A DNA stretch of 26,754 nucleotides from an uncultured Oscillibacter sp. (GTDB taxonomy: Bacteria; Bacillota; Clostridia; Oscillospirales; Oscillospiraceae): NCBI GenBank assembly GCA_910579435.1, contig CAJTVF010000036.1, positions 1 to 26,754 of the forward strand, given 5' to 3'. The notes beneath the pieces are model-generated. The model ran no database searches, was not told the origin of the DNA, and was given only the letters and a program-made list of their open reading frames with translations. Positions 1-6,161 of the stretch are shown here, piece after piece. Within the stretch, counting starts at the first letter, position 1, and each line of letters starts with the position of its first letter. A program made the position numbers and the translations under genes.

Positions 1-37
1 GCGCAAATCTGCACACGTTGATTTCATCAGTGCTTCC
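1..37 (-). repeat. Foldback/MITE-like element (family A), partial, cut by window start
   Basis: Reading the minus strand from base 37, this begins GGAAGCACTGAT and matches the first 37 bases of the element that starts at 26706 with one difference (base 25). It also matches the left end of the complete 159-bp copy at 10473-10631. Only the terminal part is inside the window. It ends next to CTAG (38-41), a YTAR-type tetranucleotide like the TTAA beside the other copies. The family match is directly visible. Mobility is inferred from the repeated ends. Confidence 0.75.
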
Positions 38-41
38 CTAG

Positions 42-200
42 GCCTTGTTTGAAAATTGGCGGAATGCCCAACGGTGAGAGATTTTTTCGCCAATCAAGGC
101 AAATTTTCGCGGGCGGGCTGACGCCCGGCAAGAAAATTTAACGCAGAGCGGCGGAAAAAGATCCGCCGTTTTGGGCGTTTTGCAATTTTTCAAACAAGGC
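42..200. repeat. Foldback/MITE-like element (family B), complete, 159 bp
   Basis: The ends are near-perfect inverted repeats: GCCTTGTTTGAAAATTG on the left and its complement, with one extra base, on the right. Complementarity continues inward with gaps almost to a central GC-rich loop near 108-125, so the whole element can fold as one long imperfect hairpin. It is flanked by CTAG (38-41) and CTAA (201-204), so an exact target duplication is not proved. Because the flanks are partly palindromic, the boundary may shift by a base. It has the same length as the family A copy at 10473-10631 but different end sequences. It encodes no protein and abuts the family A end at 37. Confidence 0.7.
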
Positions 201-224
201 CTAATCCCCCACGCCATTTCCCCC

Positions 225-253
225 TTGCCTTTCCGCCGGAAACCTGCTATACT
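225..253 (+). promoter_or_regulatory. Sigma-A type promoter for the PIN-like gene
   Basis: A TTGCCT -35 (225-230) and TATACT -10 (248-253) are separated by exactly 17 bp, just downstream of the foldback element and about 60 bp before the ATG at 313. Confidence 0.6.
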
Positions 254-312
254 TGCCCCTTGTAACCTCACGCACCGGTTTTGGCGCGAATATTATACAA
301 AGGAAACGATTC

Positions 313-900
313 ATGAAAACAATTTTTCTTGTGGACGGCGACAACAACATCGGCACCGGCCTCACCGGCGTCGACATGCTCTCGGACCAGGACACCGTCC
401 TGATCTTCTACCAGAAGGAAAAGGGCCTGGCCCTCAGCAAGCTCCAGAAGCTCTGCGCCGGGACGGCGGCGGACGTGCAGTATATCGAGAGCGTCCGGGG
501 CGGCAAGAACTCCATTGACTTCCAGATCATCACCGAGCTGGGCGTCCTGGTGGGCAAGCGGGAAGCGGACTACGCCTACGTCATCAGCCAGGACAAGGGC
601 TACGCCGCCTCCATCGACGCTCTCCAGGCCCGGTACGCCAACGCGTTCCAGGAGGTGGCCCTCCGCCCCTCCATCGAGAGCTGCCTCCACCTGCCCTTCG
701 TCCTCCGCTCGGCGGACCGCCAGGAGCTGTGCAACGCCCTGGTGAAGGAGTACGGCTCCGCCCAGGGCTGCGCCCTGTACAACCACCTCAAGCGCATCTT
801 CCAGGCCCCGGAACCGGAGCCGGAAAAGGCGGTGAAGGTGACCCGCCCCCGCCGGGGCGGCCGCCGGAAAAAGCCCGCCGTTTCCGACGCAGAAGAATAA
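313..900 (+). CDS. PIN/NYN-like domain putative RNase
   Basis: A 195-aa protein resembling PIN-like/NYN-fold nucleases. The acidic residues expected of a metal-dependent nuclease site are visible: VDGDNN at residues 7-12 (D8, D10), NSID with D69, and SQDKG with D94 followed by D102. In PIN-like families such acidic residues bind Mg/Mn and cleave RNA, so RNA cleavage is the inferred activity and the substrate is unknown. The C-terminal ~25 residues are a Lys/Arg/Gly-rich tail (RPRRGGRRKK) that could bind nucleic acid. The start at 313 is chosen over an in-frame ATG at 253 because AAAGGAAA lies just before it and the promoter -10 sits at 248-253. It is monocistronic, between its own promoter and a strong terminator. 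It has no signal peptide or membrane segment, so it is cytoplasmic. The biological role is not established. Confidence 0.75.
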   Translation: MKTIFLVDGDNNIGTGLTGVDMLSDQDTVLIFYQKEKGLALSKLQKLCAGTAADVQYIESVRGGKNSIDFQIITELGVLVGKREADYAYVISQDKGYAASIDALQARYANAFQEVALRPSIESCLHLPFVLRSADRQELCNALVKEYGSAQGCALYNHLKRIFQAPEPEPEKAVKVTRPRRGGRRKKPAVSDAEE

Positions 901-909
901 AAAACTGCC

Positions 910-939
910 AGCGCCGCCCGTCCGGGCGGCGCTTTTTTT
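910..939 (+). terminator. Intrinsic terminator after the PIN-like gene
   Basis: An 11-bp GC-rich stem (AGCGCCGCCCG with CGGGCGGCGCT) with a 2-nt tip, followed by seven T. It lies 10 bp after the stop codon. Confidence 0.9.
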
Positions 940-956
940 CCGATTCTCCCGGCTGT

Positions 957-983
957 TTCGACAACATTCGACAAAATTCGATA
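957..983 (+). promoter_or_regulatory. Three tandem Spo0A boxes
   Basis: TTCGACA (957-963), TTCGACA (967-973) and TTCGATA (977-983) are in direct repeat with an exact 10-bp period, one helical turn. The reverse complement of TTCGACA is TGTCGAA, the established Spo0A-binding core. The last box ends 6 bp before the -35 hexamer at 990. This is a usual place for Spo0A to activate a promoter. Two boxes match perfectly and the third has one change. Binding itself is inferred. Confidence 0.7.
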
Positions 984-989
984 AATTCC

Positions 990-1018
990 TTGTGTTTTCC
1001 CCGGTCTTTTGCTATGAT
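990..1018 (+). promoter_or_regulatory. Promoter of the kinase-like gene
   Basis: TTGTGT (990-995), a 17-bp spacer, and TATGAT (1013-1018). The leader of about 110 nt holds no obvious ORF or terminator. The tandem 0A boxes sit directly upstream. Confidence 0.65.
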
Positions 1019-1137
1019 GTTTCCGGGAAAGGCAGTCTTTTCCTGGGCTTAGACCGTCTCTCCCCGCACATGCTAACCCAGACGCTTCCAGGGGGGTAAC
1101 CGCCTCTCCGGGAGTTTCGCGGAAAGGAGACCGCCCC

Positions 1138-1929
1138 ATGGATTCGGACCTCTCACTGCTGCCTCAGGCCGCCGCGCAGATGCGGGGGGCCCTGAGCAAT
1201 CTGTATTTCGCCGCCGCGCGGCTGGCCCCGTCCTCCGCCCGGGAGCAGGACCCGGAGCTGGACGCCAAGGCCGCCCTGGTGGACCAGAGCTATTACCGCC
1301 TGATCCGCCTGGTGAACGACCTCGCCGCCACCCAATATCTCAACGGGGAGCCTCTGCCCCTGCGGGACCGGGACGTCGTGGAGTTCGTGACGGATATCTT
1401 TGCCAAGGCCGCCTCCCTGGCCCCCTTCCGGGGCCTGGAAACCCGCCTGATCTGCGCTGCGGACCGCCACCTCTGCGCCTTCTGCCCCGACGCGCTGGAG
1501 CAGCTCCTCTATCAGCTGCTGTCCAACGCCTTCAAATTCACCCCCTCCGGCGGCCTCATCACCGTGGAGCTGCGGCTGGCCGCGGGGCGGGTCTTTCTCT
1601 CCGTGGAGGACACCGGCCCCGGCATCGACCCGGAGCGGCTGGAGACCCTCTTCGACAGCTACCACCAGGCGGAGCGCCCTGCCCCGCCTCCGCAGGGCCT
1701 GGGCCTGGGCCTGGCCCTGTGCCAGGGGATTGCCAAGGGCCACGGCGGCATCATGACGGCGGAGTCCCGCCAGGGGAAGGGAAGCCGTTTCACCTTCTCC
1801 ATGCCGGACCGCCTCAGCGGGACCGCGCTCTCCGACGTCCGCTTTGACTACAGCGGCGGTTTCAACCGCGCCCTCATGTCCTTGTCGGATACCCTGCCCT
1901 CCGAGGCGTTCACGATTCGAAACCACTGA
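1138..1929 (+). CDS. Orphan soluble histidine-kinase-like ATPase lacking the phospho-acceptor His
   Basis: A 263-aa cytoplasmic protein with no membrane segment, PAS or receiver domain. The C-terminal HATPase domain looks intact: N-box LLSNAFKFTP (N130), G1 DTGPGID (D158) and G2 GLGLGLALC (from about residue 187). The N-terminal part aligns with a DHp domain, including RLIRLVNDL typical of its second helix. The H-box, however, reads AQMRGAL where HELRTPL is expected, so the His position is Ala13 and the Pro is Ala18. ATP binding is therefore likely, but autophosphorylation on the usual His is not. About 40 residues follow the ATPase domain. The start is set by AAAGGAG upstream of the ATG. No response regulator gene is adjacent. 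The Spo0A boxes upstream suggest a role in the sporulation phosphorelay, for example as a modulator or anti-kinase. That role is inference. Confidence 0.8.
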   Translation: MDSDLSLLPQAAAQMRGALSNLYFAAARLAPSSAREQDPELDAKAALVDQSYYRLIRLVNDLAATQYLNGEPLPLRDRDVVEFVTDIFAKAASLAPFRGLETRLICAADRHLCAFCPDALEQLLYQLLSNAFKFTPSGGLITVELRLAAGRVFLSVEDTGPGIDPERLETLFDSYHQAERPAPPPQGLGLGLALCQGIAKGHGGIMTAESRQGKGSRFTFSMPDRLSGTALSDVRFDYSGGFNRALMSLSDTLPSEAFTIRNH

Positions 1930-1932
1930 CCA

Positions 1933-1969
1933 AACGGGACCGGCCCCCGCGGGGGCCGGTCCCGTTATT
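1933..1969 (+). terminator. Intrinsic terminator after the kinase-like gene
   Basis: A very stable inverted repeat, AACGGGACCGGCCCCC against its complement, followed by a short ATTT tract, starting 4 bp past the stop codon. Confidence 0.85.
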
Positions 1970-2001
1970 TGCCGCGCAGCAGGCGGTTTACGCAAATTTT
2001 A

Positions 2002-2189
2002 TAGTTACCACAGTTGAAAAGAATCCAATGGATTCTTTTCAACACAGCGCGGGTATACCGCGCTGTGGGCCGCGAATGCGGCCTTCTGTGGTGAGCTTCA
2101 TAGGAAACGCATAGGCGCCTTGCGCCCCGGCGGACCACAGGTCCGCCGGTTGAAAAGGAGTGTTTACTCCTTTTCAACCGCGTTGACTA
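2002..2189. mobile_element. 188-bp multi-hairpin MITE-like element, copy 1 (TA-flanked)
   Basis: The second copy lies at 10853-11041. The ends are inverted: TAGTTACCACAGTTGAAAAG on the left against TAGTCAACGCGGTTGAAAAG read inward from the right, with TA at 2000-2001 and 2190-2191. Inside is a row of separate hairpins: a 14-bp stem GTTGAAAAGAATCC (2013-2043), a 10-bp stem CACAGCGCGG, a GGCCGC stem, a GGCG/CGCC stem, a 9-bp stem CGGCGGACC, and a 13-bp stem GTTGAAAAGGAGT near the right end. An open frame crosses the element in both copies but follows the palindromes, so it is not called a gene. TA flanks and small size fit a non-autonomous IS630/mariner-type element. No transposase is present. 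Confidence 0.8.
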
Positions 2190-2224
2190 TACAAAGCCTC
2201 CGGCAGCATTCACAAGCTCCCTGT

Positions 2225-2896
2225 TCAGGCTTGTGCCGCTCCATAAACGGAACTTCGTCCGTAAGAAACATGCTCCATGTGATATTGAATAAAATCCTCT
2301 TTACCAAAAGACGGCAAATCCCCATATTCGTCTACCATCAACTTAAGCATTGCGGCAGCTCTCGCCTGGGTATTGATGCTTTTTGCAGGATTAAATTCAA
2401 TATCGGTAAAATAATTATAACCTGAAATTGCAAGGATTTCATCGATTGCACACGCTTCTTTTATCGCGGCAATATAGATGAAATCATAGAATACCGTTTG
2501 AGGAATCAGAGGAAAATCTTCATTCTGGTAACGAAACGCTATTAGGCTTCCGGAATTGCGCAGTCTCGCATCCCGTTTGGCTTCTCTCGGCGGCATAGCA
2601 AGCAAATCAGGATAAGGCCCTCCATTCTCAAAAACCTTTGCGCTTTGAAAAACATTTTCAAGGGTATGGTTATGGATTTTGAGATGGAACGCGCTTAATT
2701 TCACCCCAATAGGTTCCAAGCTCTTGGTGCTGATTTCCAGCGTCCTGGCGTTTGCATCTGCTCGTATAATCGCATTGTGCAGGCTCTTTACCGATTTTTG
2801 CTTTTGAGATACCGCAAAGCCAGGATACCATTCAAACGAATACAGTTCACTCACAACTTTTCCTTGATGAACAAAAAAGGCCGGCCGCTTTGCCAT
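2225..2896 (-). CDS. NADAR-domain protein, DarT1-antitoxin type
   Basis: A 223-aa protein matching the NADAR family annotated as the antitoxin of DarT1. Signatures seen: WYPGFAVSQKQKS (residues 23-35), LEISTKS (53-59), VKLSAF (65-70), FQSAKVFENGGPYPDLL (83-99), PPREAKRDARL (102-112), and DIEFNPAKSINTQARAAA (165-182). In studied systems NADAR proteins remove ADP-ribose that DarT1 attaches to guanine in DNA, reversing toxicity. That is family knowledge; activity here is inferred. GGGAGG stands 6 nt before the ATG. It is the second gene of an operon, 25 nt after a 94-aa unknown protein. No DarT1 gene lies beside it. Its AT-richer composition compared with neighbours suggests horizontal transfer. 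Its 3' end is about 35 bp from the multi-hairpin element. Confidence 0.8.
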   Translation of the reverse strand: MAKRPAFFVHQGKVVSELYSFEWYPGFAVSQKQKSVKSLHNAIIRADANARTLEISTKSLEPIGVKLSAFHLKIHNHTLENVFQSAKVFENGGPYPDLLAMPPREAKRDARLRNSGSLIAFRYQNEDFPLIPQTVFYDFIYIAAIKEACAIDEILAISGYNYFTDIEFNPAKSINTQARAAAMLKLMVDEYGDLPSFGKEDFIQYHMEHVSYGRSSVYGAAQA

Positions 2897-2921
2897 GTGT
2901 CCCTCCCGTATAAAACGTGGT

Positions 2922-3206
2922 TTATTCTTCTAATGAACTCACCATTTCCTGTATTTCAAGTACGGCATCCTCCACCCGCAGTTCCACTTCCTCACTCCAA
3001 AATTGACTTCCGCCAGACAGCTCGTCAATTAAGCTGAAGAGCGGCACCGCATCCGCAACGGGTATAAAGCCCGTCGATTTCCAGTCGGGCAGCTGCGCAC
3101 CAAGATACTCGGTAATATCTGTATAAATTGTCTCGTTGAAAGAATTATGGCAGCGTAATTCTACCAATAACCCGTTTTCTCCTACCACCATATCAGAAAA
3201 GCTCAT
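2922..3206 (-). CDS. Unknown 94-aa acidic protein, operon partner of the NADAR gene
   Basis: I do not recognise this family. The protein is 94 aa, acidic, with no signal peptide or membrane segment. It starts MSFSDMVVGENGLLVELR and ends in an acidic, probably helical stretch rich in Glu, Val and Leu (residues about 70-94). A beta-rich N-terminal half is suggested by alternating hydrophobic residues. The start is supported by GAAGGTG about 8 nt upstream and by a good promoter at 3244-3272. It is the first gene of the two-gene operon with the NADAR protein and shares its AT-rich composition. The tight pairing suggests a functional link, for example an immunity- or toxin-like partner, but nothing in the sequence identifies the activity. 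It is not DarT1, which is larger. Confidence 0.65.
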   Translation of the reverse strand: MSFSDMVVGENGLLVELRCHNSFNETIYTDITEYLGAQLPDWKSTGFIPVADAVPLFSLIDELSGGSQFWSEEVELRVEDAVLEIQEMVSSLEE

Positions 3207-3243
3207 TTCAACGCACCTTCAAAATTCAAAATTTGCCATTGAT

Positions 3244-3272
3244 ATCATAGCATATCATGACTGCTACGGCAA
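3244..3272 (-). promoter_or_regulatory. Promoter of the unknown/NADAR operon
   Basis: Read on the minus strand: TTGCCG (3272-3267), a 17-bp spacer, and TATGAT (3249-3244). It ends about 38 bp before the ATG at 3206. Confidence 0.65.
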
Positions 3273-3353
3273 CATACTTTTGCAGAAACCGCCAAACCGC
3301 CAAAGCTGTAACACAGCAGCGCCTTTTTAAAAAAAGGCTTCACAAAAGCGCTC

Positions 3354-3382
3354 TTGCGCCCACCGTTTTTTTCCAGTATAAT
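3354..3382 (+). promoter_or_regulatory. Promoter of the DUF1576 gene
   Basis: TTGCGC (3354-3359), a 17-bp spacer, and a perfect TATAAT (3377-3382). This lies 42 bp upstream of the TTG start at 3425 and downstream of an earlier in-frame ATG at 3257, so it argues against the longer reading frame. A short AT-rich hairpin (GCCTTTTTAAAAAAAGGC) sits just before it at 3331-3348. Confidence 0.7.
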
Positions 3383-3424
3383 GGTTATCTAAATTCTTTT
3401 AAATTAAATTGGGGAGGGACCGCC

Positions 3425-4828
3425 TTGCAGGACCGTTATAAAAACCTATTCCCAGCCACGCTGGTGTTCTCCATCGGCCTGATGCTTCTGGGCTTGACCC
3501 TGGAGGCCCCTCTGGACATTCTGAAGGGGCTGTACCACATCGTCACCATGCAGGACCTGCTCATCACGGACTACGTGTCCATCGGCGGCCCCGGCGCGGC
3601 CCTGGTGAACGCCGGACTGGTGACGGTCATCTCCATCTGCATCATCAAATTCTCCGGGGACCCCTTCAACGGCTTCACCATTGTGGAAATGGGCCTGATG
3701 GCGGGCTTCTCCCTCTTCGGCAAGAACTTCGTCAACATCTGGCCCATCATCCTGGGCACCTGGCTGTACGCCAAATACCAGCGGGACCCCTTCTCCCGGC
3801 ACGCCTCCGTGGCCCTGCTTGCCACCTCCCTGGCTCCGCTGGTCAGCTACATGTCCCTGGGCAGCATCCACGCCAGCCTCCCCCTGGGGCTGGTGACGGG
3901 AGTTCTGATCGGCTTCATCCTGCCCTCCCTTTCCGCCTATACCTACAAGGTCCAAAACGGCATGAACCTCTACAACATGGGCTTTGCCTGCGGCCTTTTC
4001 GCCATGATGGTCGTCCCGATCCTCACCGCCTTCGGCGACAGCCCGGACTCCGTCCTCTACTGGGCCGAGGGCTACAACACCGGCTTCATCGCCGTGCTGA
4101 GCCTGCTGTGCTCCGTTCTGATTCTCCTGGGCTTCTTTGCCACGGGGGTTCCCGCCTGGAGCGTCTGGGCGGGCTACCGCCGCCTGCTCTCCACCACCGG
4201 CCGGGCTCCCAGCGACTACCTCCGCATGTTCGGCTACGGCCCCGTCATGGTGAACATCGGCGTCAACGGCTTTCTGGGCATGGCCTACGTCCTCCTGGTG
4301 GGGGGCGACCTCAACGGCCCCACCATCGGCGGCATTTTCACCATCATGGGCTTCTCCGCCTTCGGCAAGCACGCCCGGAACATCCTCCCCGTCATGCTGG
4401 GGGTCTTCATCGGGGCCTACGGCATGCACCATACGCCGGACTATCCCTCCCTGCAATTGGCGGGCCTCTTCGGCACCACCCTGGCCCCGATCTCCGGCCA
4501 CTTCGGCTGGCCCTACGGCGTGCTGGCGGGGTTTATCCACGCCTCCCTGGTCCTCCAGACCGGCGGGCCCGTGGCGGGGCTGAATCTCTATAACAACGGC
4601 TTTTCCGGCGGCCTCATCGCCATCGTCCTCTACCCCACCATCACCGCCATCGCCCGGAAGCGCCGCCCCACCCTCCAGAACGAGGATTACTACGACCTGT
4701 TTGAGGAGAGCGCCCCCATCGACACCTCGGACCTGTCCACCACCCACGGCGAAACGGCCCCGGAGGAGCCGCCGGAAAACGAGGCGCTGGAAGCCTGGGC
4801 AAGAAAAAATTTCCTGGGCCCGGAATAA
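3425..4828 (+). CDS. DUF1576 family polytopic membrane protein
   Basis: A 467-aa integral membrane protein with many hydrophobic segments. Two internally related blocks are visible: FNGFTIVEMGLMAGFSLFGK near residue 80 and LNGPTIGGIFTIMGFSAFGK near residue 297. Each is followed by a matching hydrophobic stretch (NIWPIILGTWLYA and NILPVMLGVFIGA), so the protein looks like a tandem duplication, as in the DUF1576 family. The C-terminal ~60 residues are hydrophilic and Glu-rich, probably cytoplasmic. The family's function is unknown; a transporter or channel is a guess from topology. The TTG start at 3425 is preferred over ATG 3257 because GGGGAGGGA lies just before it, the promoter lies between the two, and the upstream residues are basic and AT-rich like the neighbouring island. 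It may be cotranscribed with spoIIR 68 bp downstream. Confidence 0.8.
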   Translation: MQDRYKNLFPATLVFSIGLMLLGLTLEAPLDILKGLYHIVTMQDLLITDYVSIGGPGAALVNAGLVTVISICIIKFSGDPFNGFTIVEMGLMAGFSLFGKNFVNIWPIILGTWLYAKYQRDPFSRHASVALLATSLAPLVSYMSLGSIHASLPLGLVTGVLIGFILPSLSAYTYKVQNGMNLYNMGFACGLFAMMVVPILTAFGDSPDSVLYWAEGYNTGFIAVLSLLCSVLILLGFFATGVPAWSVWAGYRRLLSTTGRAPSDYLRMFGYGPVMVNIGVNGFLGMAYVLLVGGDLNGPTIGGIFTIMGFSAFGKHARNILPVMLGVFIGAYGMHHTPDYPSLQLAGLFGTTLAPISGHFGWPYGVLAGFIHASLVLQTGGPVAGLNLYNNGFSGGLIAIVLYPTITAIARKRRPTLQNEDYYDLFEESAPIDTSDLSTTHGETAPEEPPENEALEAWARKNFLGPE

Positions 4829-4842
4829 AATTCTTCAAAGCC

Positions 4843-4891
4843 GTCCATGCTTCCCTCAAAGGCCCGCAAGCGGGCCGGGAAGGGAATGGAC
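4843..4891 (+). promoter_or_regulatory. Imperfect hairpin covering the spoIIR leader
   Basis: GTCCAT...TTCCCT...GGCCCGC (4843-4867) can pair with GCGGGCC...AGGGAA...ATGGAC (4870-4891). The right arm contains AAGGGA, the best ribosome-binding candidate for spoIIR, about 12 nt before the ATG. The structure could limit spoIIR translation, or it could be a terminator without a T-tract after the DUF1576 gene. Confidence 0.45.
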
Positions 4892-4896
4892 GACAT

Positions 4897-5523
4897 ATGA
4901 AAACCGAACAGGCCGGAAGGCTGAGACTGGTAGAGATCATACTGCTGCTGTTTCTGGCGGCGTTTCTGGCCTCCGGGGCCATGGCCCTGCAAACGGGGCA
5001 GGAATTATCCGACAAGGTGGTCCGCCTCCACGTGCTGGCAAACTCCGATTCCGAGGAGGATCAGGCTCTGAAATTGAAGGTCCGGGACCGGATCCTCGCC
5101 TACGCGGAGCCCCTGCTGGCCGGCGCCGCAGACCGCCGGGAGGCGGAGGCCCTCCTCCGGGGCCGGGTGCTGGAGCTGGAGCGCATCGCCGCCGAGGAAA
5201 TCCAGGCCAACGGCTATGACTACAGCGTCGCCATCGAACTGGAGGACACGGTGTTCCCCACCCGGGAATACGAGGGCTTCGCCCTCCCCGCCGGGAAGTA
5301 CCTGGCCCTCCGGGCCGTCATCGGCGCGGGGGAGGGGCAGAACTGGTGGTGCGTAGTGTTCCCGCCCCTGTGCGCCGCCGCGTCGGCGGACGTGCCGGAG
5401 GCGGCCCTGGCCGCCGGTCTGTCCCCCGCCCAGGTGGGCCTCATCACCGAGGAGGACCAGGGCTATGTGCTGAAAAGCAAGCTGGTAGAGTTCTGGCGGG
5501 GCCTGGAGGGAAAACTAGATTAA
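4897..5523 (+). CDS. spoIIR: Stage II sporulation protein R
   Basis: A 208-aa protein. SpoIIR is made in the forespore, exported into the intermembrane space, and signals SpoIIGA in the mother cell to process pro-sigma-E. Visible features: an N-terminal membrane/signal segment (about residues 10-29), the family signature DKVVRLHVLANSDSEEDQ followed by LKLKVRDRI, and the NWWCVVFPPLC block near residues 148-158. Length is typical. In Bacillus the gene is under sigma-F; I could not find a convincing sigma-F promoter in the 68 bp upstream, so it may be read from upstream or use a diverged promoter. A hairpin overlaps its leader. A terminator shared with the convergent thioesterase gene follows 16 bp after the stop. 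Confidence 0.9.
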   Translation: MKTEQAGRLRLVEIILLLFLAAFLASGAMALQTGQELSDKVVRLHVLANSDSEEDQALKLKVRDRILAYAEPLLAGAADRREAEALLRGRVLELERIAAEEIQANGYDYSVAIELEDTVFPTREYEGFALPAGKYLALRAVIGAGEGQNWWCVVFPPLCAAASADVPEAALAAGLSPAQVGLITEEDQGYVLKSKLVEFWRGLEGKLD

Positions 5524-5536
5524 CGGGAAGGAACCA

Positions 5537-5564
5537 AAAGAGCGTCCCAACCGGGACGCTCTTT
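5537..5564. terminator. Bidirectional terminator between spoIIR and the thioesterase gene
   Basis: A perfect 12-bp stem, AAAGAGCGTCCC, with a 4-nt loop. A-tract and T-tract at its two sides let it work for both convergent genes. Confidence 0.85.
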
Positions 5565-5566
5565 CC

Positions 5567-6001
5567 TCATGTCTCCTGAGCCCGCTCCGCCATGCGCTTC
5601 CGGTCCACGCAGAAATAGCTGAAGGCCCCTGTAGCCAGCAAAGCCCCGCCCTCGTCGGTAATCTCCACGTCCACCAGCACCGTGGACCGCCCCCGGCGCC
5701 GGACCCGCCCTGCGGCCCGGATGGTCCCGTGGGCCCGGTTGTCCAAAAAGTGCAGGTCCCCGTGCTGGGTGACGTAGTGCCGCCCGTCGCTGTGGGCCGC
5801 CCCGCCGGCGGCGTCGTCCGCCAGGGTGTACAGCGCCCCGCCGTGAACCATGCCCCAGGGATTCCGGCTCTCCGGCCGGATGTCCAGGCGGTAGACCACG
5901 CAGTCCGGCTCCGCGGATTCCAGCCGGATGAAATTGTGGTCCGTAAAGGCGTTGGCCCCCAGCTTCAGCGCCTCCAGCCGGAGCGTTTCCAAATTCTCCA
6001 T
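5567..6001 (-). CDS. PaaI-family hotdog thioesterase
   Basis: A 144-aa protein of the hotdog-fold acyl-CoA thioesterase family (PaaI/YbgC-like). The key motif is NPWGMVHGGALYTLADDAAG (residues 47-66): HGG at 53-55 and the following acidic residues form the usual catalytic region. A second conserved stretch is GDLHFLDNRAHGTIRAAGRV. Members hydrolyse acyl- or aryl-CoA esters; the natural substrate here cannot be read from sequence. It is cytoplasmic and probably a homotetramer, as in the family. GGGAGG stands 7 nt before the ATG. It is monocistronic, convergent with spoIIR and divergent from cadC, with its own promoter at 6039-6067. Confidence 0.88.
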   Translation of the reverse strand: MENLETLRLEALKLGANAFTDHNFIRLESAEPDCVVYRLDIRPESRNPWGMVHGGALYTLADDAAGGAAHSDGRHYVTQHGDLHFLDNRAHGTIRAAGRVRRRGRSTVLVDVEITDEGGALLATGAFSYFCVDRKRMAERAQET

Positions 6002-6038
6002 AAAAAAGCCTCCCGATCAAGTGGTGAAAAACAGCGTC

Positions 6039-6067
6039 AGTATACCACAGCGCCGTCCCCATTTCAA
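6039..6067 (-). promoter_or_regulatory. Promoter of the thioesterase gene
   Basis: Minus strand TTGAAA (6067-6062), 17 bp, TATACT (6044-6039), with the ATG 37 bp further on. It lies back-to-back with the cadC promoter, the -35 boxes being 18 bp apart. Confidence 0.65.
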
Positions 6068-6085
6068 CTTTTTTGAAAAAAGGGG

Positions 6086-6113
6086 TTGACAAACGCAGGT
6101 CGCCGCGTATAAT
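6086..6113 (+). promoter_or_regulatory. Promoter of the cadC operon
   Basis: Consensus TTGACA (6086-6091), a 16-bp spacer, and consensus TATAAT (6108-6113). The first operator half-site overlaps the -10. Confidence 0.85.
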
Positions 6114-6143
6114 GAACATATGAACACTCGTTCAATTGTTCAT
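6112..6143 (+). promoter_or_regulatory. CadC/SmtB-type operator
   Basis: ATGAACA (6112-6118) is followed by ATATGAACA (6118-6126) and then TGTTCAT (6137-6143). The second and third form the imperfect inverted repeat typical of ArsR/SmtB-family operators; the first adds a tandem half-site. It overlaps the -10 and the transcription start, fitting repression in the absence of metal. Confidence 0.75.
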
Positions 6144-6161
6144 TTGAAAGGAGGCGGACTC

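Noticed and set aside
1965..2177. Minus-strand 70-aa ORF across the multi-hairpin element (and its counterpart at 10819-11019)
   Set aside because: The frame simply follows the palindromic repeat. Sequence between copies is kept for stems, not for codons, and no ribosome site is evident.
3257..3424. N-terminal extension of the DUF1576 protein from ATG 3257
   Set aside because: It crosses the promoter at 3354-3382, has no ribosome site, and encodes basic residues unlike the family N-terminus.
3446..4747. 433-aa minus-strand ORF opposite the DUF1576 gene
   Set aside because: Its composition (Gly, Asp, His, Gln rich) is that of an antisense shadow. The plus strand encodes a patterned membrane protein.
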